DNA from: Telluria mixta
GTDB lineage: Bacteria; Pseudomonadota; Gammaproteobacteria; Burkholderiales; Burkholderiaceae_D
Length of the DNA: 64,000 bases
Reading direction: 5' to 3'
NCBI RefSeq assembly: GCF_029223865.1
Contig: NZ_CP119520.1
Span: 310,001-374,000 of the forward strand
This document shows, in pieces, positions 57,136-64,000 of the stretch. The translations under genes and the position numbers were made by a program. The notes under the pieces were generated by a model. The model searched no databases and was not told where the DNA came from. It saw nothing but the letters and a program-made list of their open reading frames with translations. Every line of letters starts with the position of its first letter. Position 1 is the stretch's first letter.

Positions 57136-60100
57136 ATGACGCATAACGACACGGGCAATGTCGAGGTGACCCTCGACGAAGTCTTGATCACGCACGAACT
57201 CGCGCGCCGCCCTGCGCGCGCGCCCGACCACCGCGCGGAGAGCCGCGCCCTCACGCTGCTCAGCCAGGAGCTCGTGACCCATCCGCGCGGCGTGTTGCAG
57301 CGGCTCGCCGAACTCGCGCTGCAACTGTGCCGCGCCGGCACGGCCGGCGTCAGCATTCTCGAACATGGCGCGAAGGGCGACGTGTTCCGCTGGCACGCGA
57401 TGGCCGGCGCACACGCCGCCGCGCTGGGCGCCACGGTGCCGCGCGGGGACAGCCCGTGCGGCGTCGTCATCGAACGCAATACGACGCTGCTGTTCGACGG
57501 GCCGGCGCGCCGCTTCGCCCCGCTGCGCTGCGGCGGTCCCGCCCTGCTCGAATGCCTGCTCGTGCCCTGGACGATCGACGAGCAGCCGATCGGCACCGTC
57601 TGGGTCATCGCCCACGATCCCGAGCGGCAGTTCGATGCCGAGGATGCGCGCCTGCTGGCGGAACTGTCGTCCTTCGCGGCCGCCGCGCACCGGGTCGTGA
57701 AGGCGCTGGACGACGCGCAGTCCGCCTCCCACGTCGACCGTCATCTCGCGACGCTGCGCCATCACGTCGAAACGCGCACCAGCGGCACCGCCGAAGCCGC
57801 GCTGCTGGCCAGCCCCGCCATCCTGCGTCCGCTGCTCGAACTGCACGTGGCGCCGCCCGGCCAGGCCGACCTGCCCGCGGCGCTGGCCCCGGTGCTGAAC
57901 CGCGCCTGCGCACTGGCCGGCGCCGCCTACGGCCGCATCGAACTGGCCGCCGGGCCGGATGCCGGGCGCGCCATCGTGGCCCAGCGTACGCACGGCGCCG
58001 CGGCCGGCTACCGCAACGACGTCGTGCCCATCGCCCGCGCCACGACCACGGATGCGCCGTACGCCCTTCCCCTGTCGGCCCACGACGGCACCGTGCTGGG
58101 CACGCTGCGCCTTGCCCTCGCGCGGCCGCCGGCGGCGGACAGCACCGGCCTGCTCGACCTGCTCGCGCGCACGGCGGCCGGCGCCATCGAACGCCACCGC
58201 AGCCATGCGGCCCGGCGCGACGACGAGCGGCGCCAGGCGTTCCTGCTGCGCCTGAACGACACGCTGCGGCCGCTGGCCGACCCGCGCCGTATCCAGGAGG
58301 AAGCCGCGCGCGTGCTGCGCGACCATCTCGGCATCGACCGCACCGGCTACGCGGCCGACTGCGGCGACGGCGAGCACCTGATCGTCACCCATGCCGACGG
58401 CACGAGCGCGTCCGCCTTCGGCAGCAAGCTGCGCTACGCCGACTATGGCCCCGGCCTGCTGGCCGCGCTGCGCATGGGCCGGCCCATCGTGCGACCGGAC
58501 GTGCAGAACGATCCGGACCTGGATGCCGCCGCGCGGGCCGCGCATGCCGTGCTCGGCGCCGCCTCCGTGGCCGACGTGCCGCTCGTGAAGGATGGCCGCC
58601 TCGTCGCCATCCTGTTCGCGCACCACGGCCGCGCGCGCGCATGGAGCAATGCGGACCTGGCGTTGATGCAGGAGACGGCCGAGCGCACCTGGGCCGCCGT
58701 CGAGCGCGCGCAGGCGCAGGCCGAGCGCGAAGCCGCCCACGTGGAACTGATGCGCCAGTCGCGCTTCGTCGCGACGACGATGGATGCGCTGCCCGACTTC
58801 GTGTACGCATTCGACCGCTCGCACCGCTTCGTCTACGTCAACCGCGCGATGGAAGAACTGTACGGGATGGCCGCCGGGGACCTCGTGGGCCGCGGCTTCG
58901 CCGACCTGGACTTCCCGTCGGACCTGGCCGCACGCCTGGACGGCCACCTCGACACCATCTTCCGCACCGGCGTCACCATCCAGGACGAGATCTACTTCAC
59001 GAGCCCGACCGGCACGAGCGCCTATTTCCAGTTCCGCTGGGGCCCCGTGCTGGCCGAGGACGGATCGGTCGAGCAGGTCGTGGGTGTCTCGCGCGACACG
59101 ACCGGCCGGCGCATGCTGGAAGCGCGCCTGCGCGAGAGCGAGGAACGGGCGGCGTTCCTGCTGCGCCTGTCCGACGCGATGCGCTCGCTGGACGATGCCG
59201 ACGCGATCGAGACGACGGCCACGCGCATGGTCGCCGCGCACCTCGGCGCGAGCCGCGTGCTGATCGGCGAATTCGAGGAAGACCGGATCCGCATCCGGCG
59301 CGACCACGTGGAAGGCGTCGCGTCGCTGGCCGGCACGTATCCGATGCCCGCGCTGGGCATGCGGGCGCTCGCCGCGTTCGAGCGGGGCGAGCCGTTCGTC
59401 GTCGAGGATACGGCGCGCGACCCGCACACGGACAGCACCACGCGCGCCGGCTGGATCAGCGTCGGCATCGCGTCGCACGTGGGCGTGGGGCTGTATTCCG
59501 GCGGGCGCGTCGCCGGCGTGTTCTGCGTGCATCACGCGGCGCCGCGGCACTGGAACGCGGCCGAGGTGAACCTCGTGCGCGAGGCCGGCGAACGGACGTG
59601 GGCCGCGATCGAGCGCGTGCGCGCGGAGCAGGCGCTGAAGGAAGCGGACCGGCGCAAGGACGAATTCCTCGCCACCCTGGCGCACGAGCTGCGCAACCCG
59701 CTCGCGCCGATCAGCAACGCGATCCAGCTGATGCGCCGCACCGACAACCGGGACGCGACGGACCGCCTCACGGGCATCGTCGAGCGCCAGGTGCGGCAGA
59801 TCGTCAAGCTCGTCGACGACCTGATGGAAATCGCCCGCATCTCGCGCGGCAAGATCGAACTGGACCGGCGCGCACTGGCCCTGGCCGACGTCGTGCGCGA
59901 CGCCGTCGAGGCGAGCCGCCCGCAGGTCGAACGCGCCGGCCACGTCCTCGACGTGACGGTGCAGGACGACTCTCTTGTCGTGGATGGCGACGCCGTGCGA
60001 CTTACGCAGGTCCTCACGAACCTGGTCAACAACGCCGCCAAGTACACCGGCCCGGGCGGCCGCATCGAACTGCTCGCCCGGCGCGAAGGCCCCGCCGTCG

Positions 60101-60729
60101 TGCTGCGGGTGCGCGACAACGGCCGCGGCATCCCGGCCGCCCAGCTGCCGCACGTGTTCGAAATGTTCGCGCAGCCGCACCTGGGCGACCGGGGCTGCGG
60201 CGACGGCCTGGGCATCGGTCTCGCCATCGTGCGCAAGCTCGTCGACATGCACGGCGGGACCGTGGAAGCACACAGCGCGGGACCGGGCTGCGGCAGCGAA
60301 TTCGTCGTACGGTTACCCCTGCTGCACGGCACGGCGCCGGACGGCGAGGCGGGGACGACGTGTGCGGCGCTGGCCGGTCACCGCGTGCTCGTCGTGGACG
60401 ACAATGCCGACGCGGCCGACACGCTGGCCCTGCTGCTGGACACGCACGGGGCACGGGCACGGGCCGTGTACGGCGGCCCGGCCGCGCTGGCGTCGCTGCC
60501 CGGGTTCGCGCCCAGCGTCGTGCTGCTCGACCTGGGCATGCCGGAGATGGACGGCTTCGACGTCGCGCGGGCCATCCGCGCCGAAGGCCACGCGCACGTG
60601 CGTATCGTGGCCCTCACGGGCTGGGGCCAGCAGGCCGACCGCGAGCGCACGCGCGCGGCCGGGTTCGATCATCATATGACCAAGCCGGTGGACCTGGGCG
60701 CACTCGCCGCGTGGCTAGCGAACGGCTAG
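57136..60729 (+). CDS. Hybrid sensor histidine kinase (GAF/PAS/HK/receiver)
   Basis: Cytoplasmic, 1197 aa. Several GAF-like modules (about residues 30-190, 220-350, 375-530 and 690-830) surround a PAS domain (about 540-680; DALPDFVYAFDRSHRFVYVNRAMEELYG). The kinase core has phospho-acceptor His850 (LATLAHELRNPL), the N box NLVNNAAKYT and G box GDGLGIGLAIVRKL; a receiver domain closes the protein with phospho-acceptor Asp1132 (VVLLDLGMPEMDG) and conserved KPVDL. No membrane segments, so it senses internal cues such as redox, light or small ligands through GAF/PAS. No partner regulator is adjacent. Its last 15 bases overlap the convergent phosphatase gene. Confidence 0.93.
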   Translation: MTHNDTGNVEVTLDEVLITHELARRPARAPDHRAESRALTLLSQELVTHPRGVLQRLAELALQLCRAGTAGVSILEHGAKGDVFRWHAMAGAHAAALGATVPRGDSPCGVVIERNTTLLFDGPARRFAPLRCGGPALLECLLVPWTIDEQPIGTVWVIAHDPERQFDAEDARLLAELSSFAAAAHRVVKALDDAQSASHVDRHLATLRHHVETRTSGTAEAALLASPAILRPLLELHVAPPGQADLPAALAPVLNRACALAGAAYGRIELAAGPDAGRAIVAQRTHGAAAGYRNDVVPIARATTTDAPYALPLSAHDGTVLGTLRLALARPPAADSTGLLDLLARTAAGAIERHRSHAARRDDERRQAFLLRLNDTLRPLADPRRIQEEAARVLRDHLGIDRTGYAADCGDGEHLIVTHADGTSASAFGSKLRYADYGPGLLAALRMGRPIVRPDVQNDPDLDAAARAAHAVLGAASVADVPLVKDGRLVAILFAHHGRARAWSNADLALMQETAERTWAAVERAQAQAEREAAHVELMRQSRFVATTMDALPDFVYAFDRSHRFVYVNRAMEELYGMAAGDLVGRGFADLDFPSDLAARLDGHLDTIFRTGVTIQDEIYFTSPTGTSAYFQFRWGPVLAEDGSVEQVVGVSRDTTGRRMLEARLRESEERAAFLLRLSDAMRSLDDADAIETTATRMVAAHLGASRVLIGEFEEDRIRIRRDHVEGVASLAGTYPMPALGMRALAAFERGEPFVVEDTARDPHTDSTTRAGWISVGIASHVGVGLYSGGRVAGVFCVHHAAPRHWNAAEVNLVREAGERTWAAIERVRAEQALKEADRRKDEFLATLAHELRNPLAPISNAIQLMRRTDNRDATDRLTGIVERQVRQIVKLVDDLMEIARISRGKIELDRRALALADVVRDAVEASRPQVERAGHVLDVTVQDDSLVVDGDAVRLTQVLTNLVNNAAKYTGPGGRIELLARREGPAVVLRVRDNGRGIPAAQLPHVFEMFAQPHLGDRGCGDGLGIGLAIVRKLVDMHGGTVEAHSAGPGCGSEFVVRLPLLHGTAPDGEAGTTCAALAGHRVLVVDDNADAADTLALLLDTHGARARAVYGGPAALASLPGFAPSVVLLDLGMPEMDGFDVARAIRAEGHAHVRIVALTGWGQQADRERTRAAGFDHHMTKPVDLGALAAWLANG

Positions 60730-61497
60730 ATCGCGCACCAGCTGCGCGTGCAGGCGCCGGTCGCCGCATGCCAGCACCGTGCCGCCATGCTGCACGTCGC
60801 CGCCATCCCACGCCGTGATCACGCCGCCCGCCCCTTCGATGATGGGCACCAGTGCCTGCACGTCCCACGGCTGCAGGCCCGCCTCGATGACGGCGTCGAC
60901 GAGGCCGGACGCCAGCATGCAGTAGGCGTAGCAGTCGCCGCCATAGCGCAGCAGCCGCGCGCGGCCCGCGACGGCGTCGAACGCGATGCGCTGCACGGGA
61001 TCGAAAATGTCGGGCGACGTGCACATCACGTGCGCGTCCGCCAGCTGCGCGCACGGGCGCGTGTGCAGCACGTGGCCGCCGTTCCAGGCGCAGTGCGCCG
61101 TGCCGACGAAGCGCTCGCGCGTAAAAGGCTGGTTCATCAGGCCCAGTACCGGGCGCGTGCCGTCGTTCAGCGCGATCAGCGTGCCCCACAGCGGCAGGCC
61201 GAGGAGGAAGGCCTTGGTGCCGTCGATGGGGTCGAGCACCCACGTCAAGCCCTCGCCCGCCTGGGCCCCCTCCTCTTCGCCGAGGATGCCGTGGTGAGGG
61301 TAGCGGGCACGGATCAGCGCCCGCATCACGCGCTCGGCGCCGCGGTCGGCCGCCGTCACGGGATCGAAGCCGTGCGCGCTCTTGTTCTCGGCGCCGCTGC
61401 CGGCGCGGAAGTGCGGCAGGATGGCGCCGGCGGCCGCGTCGGCCAGCTCGTTGGCGAACTGCAGGTACTCGTCGAATTCGGTGGCATCGATGGGCAT
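60715..61497 (-). CDS. hisN: Histidinol-phosphatase / inositol-monophosphatase family protein
   Basis: Mg-dependent, Li-sensitive type phosphomonoesterase, 260 aa, of the HisN branch. Metal ligands are visible: GEEEG (Glu74-76), DPIDGTKAF (Asp89, Asp92) and WDVQALVPIIEGAGG (Asp at about 213). DPIDGTKAFLLGLPLWGTLIAL and GGDCYAY are typical of histidinol-phosphatases of this fold, so histidine synthesis is the likely role, though no other his gene is here. It stands alone. Confidence 0.88.
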   Translation of the reverse strand: MPIDATEFDEYLQFANELADAAAGAILPHFRAGSGAENKSAHGFDPVTAADRGAERVMRALIRARYPHHGILGEEEGAQAGEGLTWVLDPIDGTKAFLLGLPLWGTLIALNDGTRPVLGLMNQPFTRERFVGTAHCAWNGGHVLHTRPCAQLADAHVMCTSPDIFDPVQRIAFDAVAGRARLLRYGGDCYAYCMLASGLVDAVIEAGLQPWDVQALVPIIEGAGGVITAWDGGDVQHGGTVLACGDRRLHAQLVRDLAVR

Positions 61498-61540
61498 CGG
61501 CTATCTCGCAGGAAGACGGCACGGCGCCGTCTTCCGCATA

Positions 61541-62341
61541 CTACCGCGAAGCCGTGGCGATTTGGGTGAACATGCACGCCTCGCCGTCGTCGGGTACGAG
61601 CACCCGCGCCGCCAGCGCCTGCGTATCCACCCACGCCCGCAGCTCGGCCCGCGTCAGCATGCAATGGTTCACCGCTTCCAGGTGGCTCGCGACGATCGTC
61701 GCCCGCGGCGCCGCCTTCACCACGCTGGCCACGTCGTCCAGGTCCATGATGATGGGGCCCAGGCCCGGCACCTGCGCATCGCCGCAGTTCAGCACGACGA
61801 CGTCCGGGTCGTACGTCTCCAGCGCCCCCGCCACGTGCACGTTCCACACCGTGTCGCCGGCGATGTACAAGGTCGGCTCGTCCGGATGGCGCAGCACGAG
61901 GCCGCTCACCTCGCCCATGCGCGCGCCGATCACGGCCATGACGCTGTCGCTGCCGTGCTGGCCGCGCGTCTGGGCGATGCGGATGCCGTCGAACAGCGTG
62001 TCGCCTTGTGCGCCGAGCGTGCGCACGTCGGTGAACCCGTCGGCGCGGATGGCCTGCGCGTCGGCGTCGTTCTGCGCGAACACGGGCAGCAAACGGGGCA
62101 GCGTGCGCCGCGCGGCCTCGTCCCAGTGGTCGGCGTGCAGGTGCGTGACGAGCACGGCGTCCACGTCGAACAGTGTTTCCAGCGGCACGGGCAGGTCGAC
62201 GAGCGGATTGGCCAGGTGGCTGTTGGCCGTGCCGGCAAAGCCGGGGTAGGCGCCCTTGTCGGCCAGCAGCGGATCGACGAGGAAGGTCTTGCCGGCGTAC
62301 TCGATGAGCAGGGTGGCGTTGCGGATCTGGGTCACTTGCAT
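61541..62341 (-). CDS. Metallo-beta-lactamase-fold hydrolase (UlaG/YcbK-like)
   Basis: 266 aa, cytoplasmic. The zinc motif THLHADHWD supplies His67, His69, Asp71 and His72; GDTVWN carries the bridging Asp (about 170) and ASHLEAVNH the last His. This subgroup (L-ascorbate lactonase-like and N-acyl ethanolamine hydrolase-like enzymes) acts on lactones, amides or phosphoesters; the true substrate is unknown. The ATG giving MQVTQI has AAGGAG 8 bases upstream. It is divergent from the GlxA-type regulator gene, its likely controller. Confidence 0.87.
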   Translation of the reverse strand: MQVTQIRNATLLIEYAGKTFLVDPLLADKGAYPGFAGTANSHLANPLVDLPVPLETLFDVDAVLVTHLHADHWDEAARRTLPRLLPVFAQNDADAQAIRADGFTDVRTLGAQGDTLFDGIRIAQTRGQHGSDSVMAVIGARMGEVSGLVLRHPDEPTLYIAGDTVWNVHVAGALETYDPDVVVLNCGDAQVPGLGPIIMDLDDVASVVKAAPRATIVASHLEAVNHCMLTRAELRAWVDTQALAARVLVPDDGEACMFTQIATASR

Positions 62342-62421
62342 GGTGTCTCTCCTTGGTGTGTGTGACGCCATTGTCGCGGTGCGGCCGGTTCGCCGACAGC
62401 GGCCCGCAGGACATCCTTCGA

Positions 62422-62427
62422 TATAAT
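62422..62427 (+). promoter_or_regulatory. -10 box implying a leaderless GlxA-type message
   Basis: A perfect TATAAT ends 6 bases before the ATG of the regulator gene, so transcription would begin at or next to the A of ATG. No Shine-Dalgarno sequence precedes the ATG. The -35 region is poor. Confidence 0.5.
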
Positions 62428-62433
62428 CGGGCC

Positions 62434-63426
62434 ATGACCCAAAATCATCCCTCCACCTGGCGCGTGGCCGTCATCGCCTTCGACGGCATGACGCCCTTCC
62501 ACCTGTCCGTGCCCTGCCTCGTGTTCAGCGGCCGTCCCGGCGCGGATGCGCGCTCCCGCTTCGCGCTGACCGTGTGCGGCGCCGACCCGGACGCCCCGCT
62601 GGCCACGAGCGCCGGCTTCGGCATCGTGCCCGGCCACGGCCTGGAGGCGCTCCTCGATGCCGACATCGTCGTCATGCCCGCCTGGTACGACGATTGCCGC
62701 CCCGCCCCGCCCGCGCTGCTGGACGCGCTGCGCGCGGCGCATGCACGCGGCGCCTGCATCGTCGCGCTGTGCCTCGGCGCGTTCCCGGTGGCCGAGGCGG
62801 GCCTGCTGGACGGCCGCACGGTGGCCACGCACTGGGCGCTCGCCGCCGAGCTGGCGCGCCGCCACCCGCGCGTGAAAGTGGATCCTGACGTGCTGTACGT
62901 GGACGACGGCGACGTGCTGACGTCGGCGGGCGTGGCGGCCGGCATCGACTGCTGCCTGCACCTGATGCGCCGGCTGTGCGGCGCGGACGCGGCGAACCAC
63001 GTGGCGCGCATGCTCGTCGTCGCGCCGCACCGGCAAGGGGGGCAAGCCCAGTTCATCGAACGGCCGCTGCCCGTGTCGCCCAGCGACGGCCGGCTGTCCG
63101 CCGTGCTGGACTGGGTGACGCGCCACCTCGCCGAGGAGCATGGCATCGACGACCTGGCGCAGCGCGCTGCCATGAGCCGGCGTAACTTCACGCGCCACTT
63201 CCGCCAGGCGACGGGCACGTCGTTCAAGCAATGGCTGCTGGCCCAGCGGCTGGCGCACGCGCGCTGGATGCTGGAGACATCCGATGCGGCCGTCGAGGTG
63301 GTGGCGCAGGAGGCCGGCTTCGGCTCGGCGTTGTCGCTGCGCCAGCACTTCCGCGCCGCGCTGCAGACGTCGCCGGCGGCCTACCGCAAGGCGTTCCGTC
63401 AGCAGGCACCGCAGTTCGCGGCCTGA
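62434..63426 (+). CDS. GlxA-family AraC-type regulator (DJ-1/PfpI domain plus HTH)
   Basis: 330 aa. The N-terminal DJ-1/PfpI-like domain (about residues 10-175) includes the elbow IVALCLGAFPVAEAG with a Cys at the usual nucleophile position; in GlxA-type regulators it binds ligand rather than acting as an amidase. The C-terminal AraC domain (about 215-325) has two HTH motifs (GIDDLAQRAAMSRRNFTRHF and VEVVAQEAGFGSALSLRQHF). It probably controls the divergent metallo-hydrolase gene. The ATG was chosen because the frame upstream (27 codons) covers a promoter -10 box. Confidence 0.9.
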   Translation: MTQNHPSTWRVAVIAFDGMTPFHLSVPCLVFSGRPGADARSRFALTVCGADPDAPLATSAGFGIVPGHGLEALLDADIVVMPAWYDDCRPAPPALLDALRAAHARGACIVALCLGAFPVAEAGLLDGRTVATHWALAAELARRHPRVKVDPDVLYVDDGDVLTSAGVAAGIDCCLHLMRRLCGADAANHVARMLVVAPHRQGGQAQFIERPLPVSPSDGRLSAVLDWVTRHLAEEHGIDDLAQRAAMSRRNFTRHFRQATGTSFKQWLLAQRLAHARWMLETSDAAVEVVAQEAGFGSALSLRQHFRAALQTSPAAYRKAFRQQAPQFAA

Positions 63427-64000
63427 GTACACGGCCGCGGCGACCGGTTCGACACCGCCATCCCGGTCGCGATGACGGCATGCCGAGGGCGTGGTACGCC
63501 TGCAGCGCCTCGCCCAGCAGCAGCGCCGCCAGCAGCGCGCCGAACACCGGGATCAGGTGCAGGAACAATCCGGCGCGGGCCGCGCCCACGCGTGCCACGC
63601 CGGCCATGTACAACAGCGGCGCAAGCAGCGACGCACCCAGCGCGACGTACAGCACGGCCCCGAGTGCGGCCGGGGCGGGGTGCGCCTGCAGGCCACGGCC
63701 CCACTCCCATGCGGCGAACGGCAGCAGGCCGACCGCCGCCACGCCCAGTTGCGCGGCCAGCACGCCGATGCGGTCGACGCCGGCCGGCAGGTCGCGCAGC
63801 CACAGCGAGTACAGCGCAAAGCCGCCCATCGCCGCGAACGCGAGCAGGTCGCCGCGGGCGAAGCGCAGTTGCGCGATGCGCGCCGGGTCGCCGTGGCCGA
63901 TGATGAGCAGGACACCGGCGCAGGACAGGAGCATGCCTGCGACCTGCTGCCGCGTCGGCGCGCCGCGGCCCAGCACGGCGCCGAACAGCACGATCAGCAC
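63399..64000 (-). pseudogene. EamA/DMT transporter, frameshifted near its end and cut by the window edge
   Basis: Second half of a drug/metabolite transporter of the inner membrane; the first EamA domain lies beyond the window. Membrane segments such as GMLLSCAGVLLIIGHG, GVAAVGLLPFAAW, YVALGASLLAPLLYMAGVAR and LHLIPVFGALLAALLLGE are normal, and the family ending should follow EALQAYHALGM. Instead the frame becomes Arg/Pro-rich; shifting by one base near 63480 restores AVIATGMAVSNR, a standard EamA last helix, and a stop at 63399. One base is therefore missing (ATGCCG where ATGGCCG is expected). This could be a true mutation or a sequencing error. The repaired end overlaps the regulator gene by 28 bases. 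Confidence 0.75.

Noticed and set aside
57031..60273. 1080-codon open frame antisense to the histidine kinase
   Set aside because: Arg/Ala/His/Val-rich composition with no recognisable domain; it mirrors the third-position GC bias of the real kinase gene on the other strand.
1..64000. CRISPR array, prophage, insertion sequence, tRNA or rRNA
   Set aside because: No regularly spaced direct repeats, no transposase, integrase or phage structural gene and no RNA-gene signature were seen; the repeats present are palindromic REP-type elements.

Overview
The window is dense, GC-rich bacterial chromosome (about 65-70% G+C by eye) with short intergenic gaps. It reads like a free-living betaproteobacterium of the Oxalobacteraceae, most like Massilia or a close relative. 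That placement is inferred from gene content (TonB receptors next to plant-polysaccharide hydrolases, a GbpR-like LysR regulator, a YtfQRT/YjfF transporter, many GGDEF proteins) and from protein style; no rRNA or single-copy phylogenetic marker is present. I saw no tRNA, prophage, insertion sequence or CRISPR array.

Positions 1-5.3 kb hold the end of a tripartite drug-efflux operon (outer-membrane factor plus HlyD adaptor; the inner-membrane pump probably lies just upstream), a 2-hydroxyacid dehydrogenase coupled to a fumarylacetoacetate-hydrolase-family enzyme, and a LysR regulator.

Positions 5.3-30 kb form a large L-arabinose/arabinan utilisation region, almost all on the minus strand. Secreted enzymes (GH43 endo-arabinanase, GH51, GH127, another GH43) cut arabinan or arabinosides. 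A TonB receptor and a GPH symporter probably import oligosaccharides, which a leaderless GH43 would finish in the cytoplasm. A YtfQ-YtfR-YtfT-YjfF ABC transporter would bring in the free (furanose) sugar. Mutarotase, SDR dehydrogenase, SMP-30 lactonase, IlvD-type L-arabinonate dehydratase, GguC/AraD1-type dehydratase and ketoglutarate-semialdehyde dehydrogenase make a complete non-phosphorylative route to 2-oxoglutarate. Three promoters (transporter, dehydratase operon, TonB receptor) share an upstream palindrome at fixed spacing from a TTGGAT/TTGGAA -35 box, and a variant precedes the LysR gene, so this looks like one LysR-controlled regulon. rsgA, with an unusual leader holding a 12-codon reading frame and alternative hairpins, sits inside this region on the plus strand.

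Positions 30-41.2 kb carry a uracil-DNA-glycosylase-like protein, a LOV-PAS-GGDEF-EAL protein, and a disaccharide phosphorolysis locus (GH65 phosphorylase, beta-phosphoglucomutase, MFS transporter, LacI repressor, TonB receptor) with clear LacI-type operators in both divergent promoters.

Positions 41.2-53 kb are mixed: a prohibitin-like protein, an NmrA/LysR divergent pair, a GH43 enzyme coupled to an unknown protein, an outer-membrane barrel protein, an OhrR-type MarR regulator, two diguanylate cyclases and the Kup potassium transporter. Positions 53-64 kb carry a PaoABC-like molybdenum aldehyde oxidoreductase operon, a large hybrid histidine kinase, a histidinol-phosphatase-like enzyme, a metallo-beta-lactamase-fold hydrolase, a GlxA-type regulator and an EamA transporter that appears frameshifted and runs off the window.
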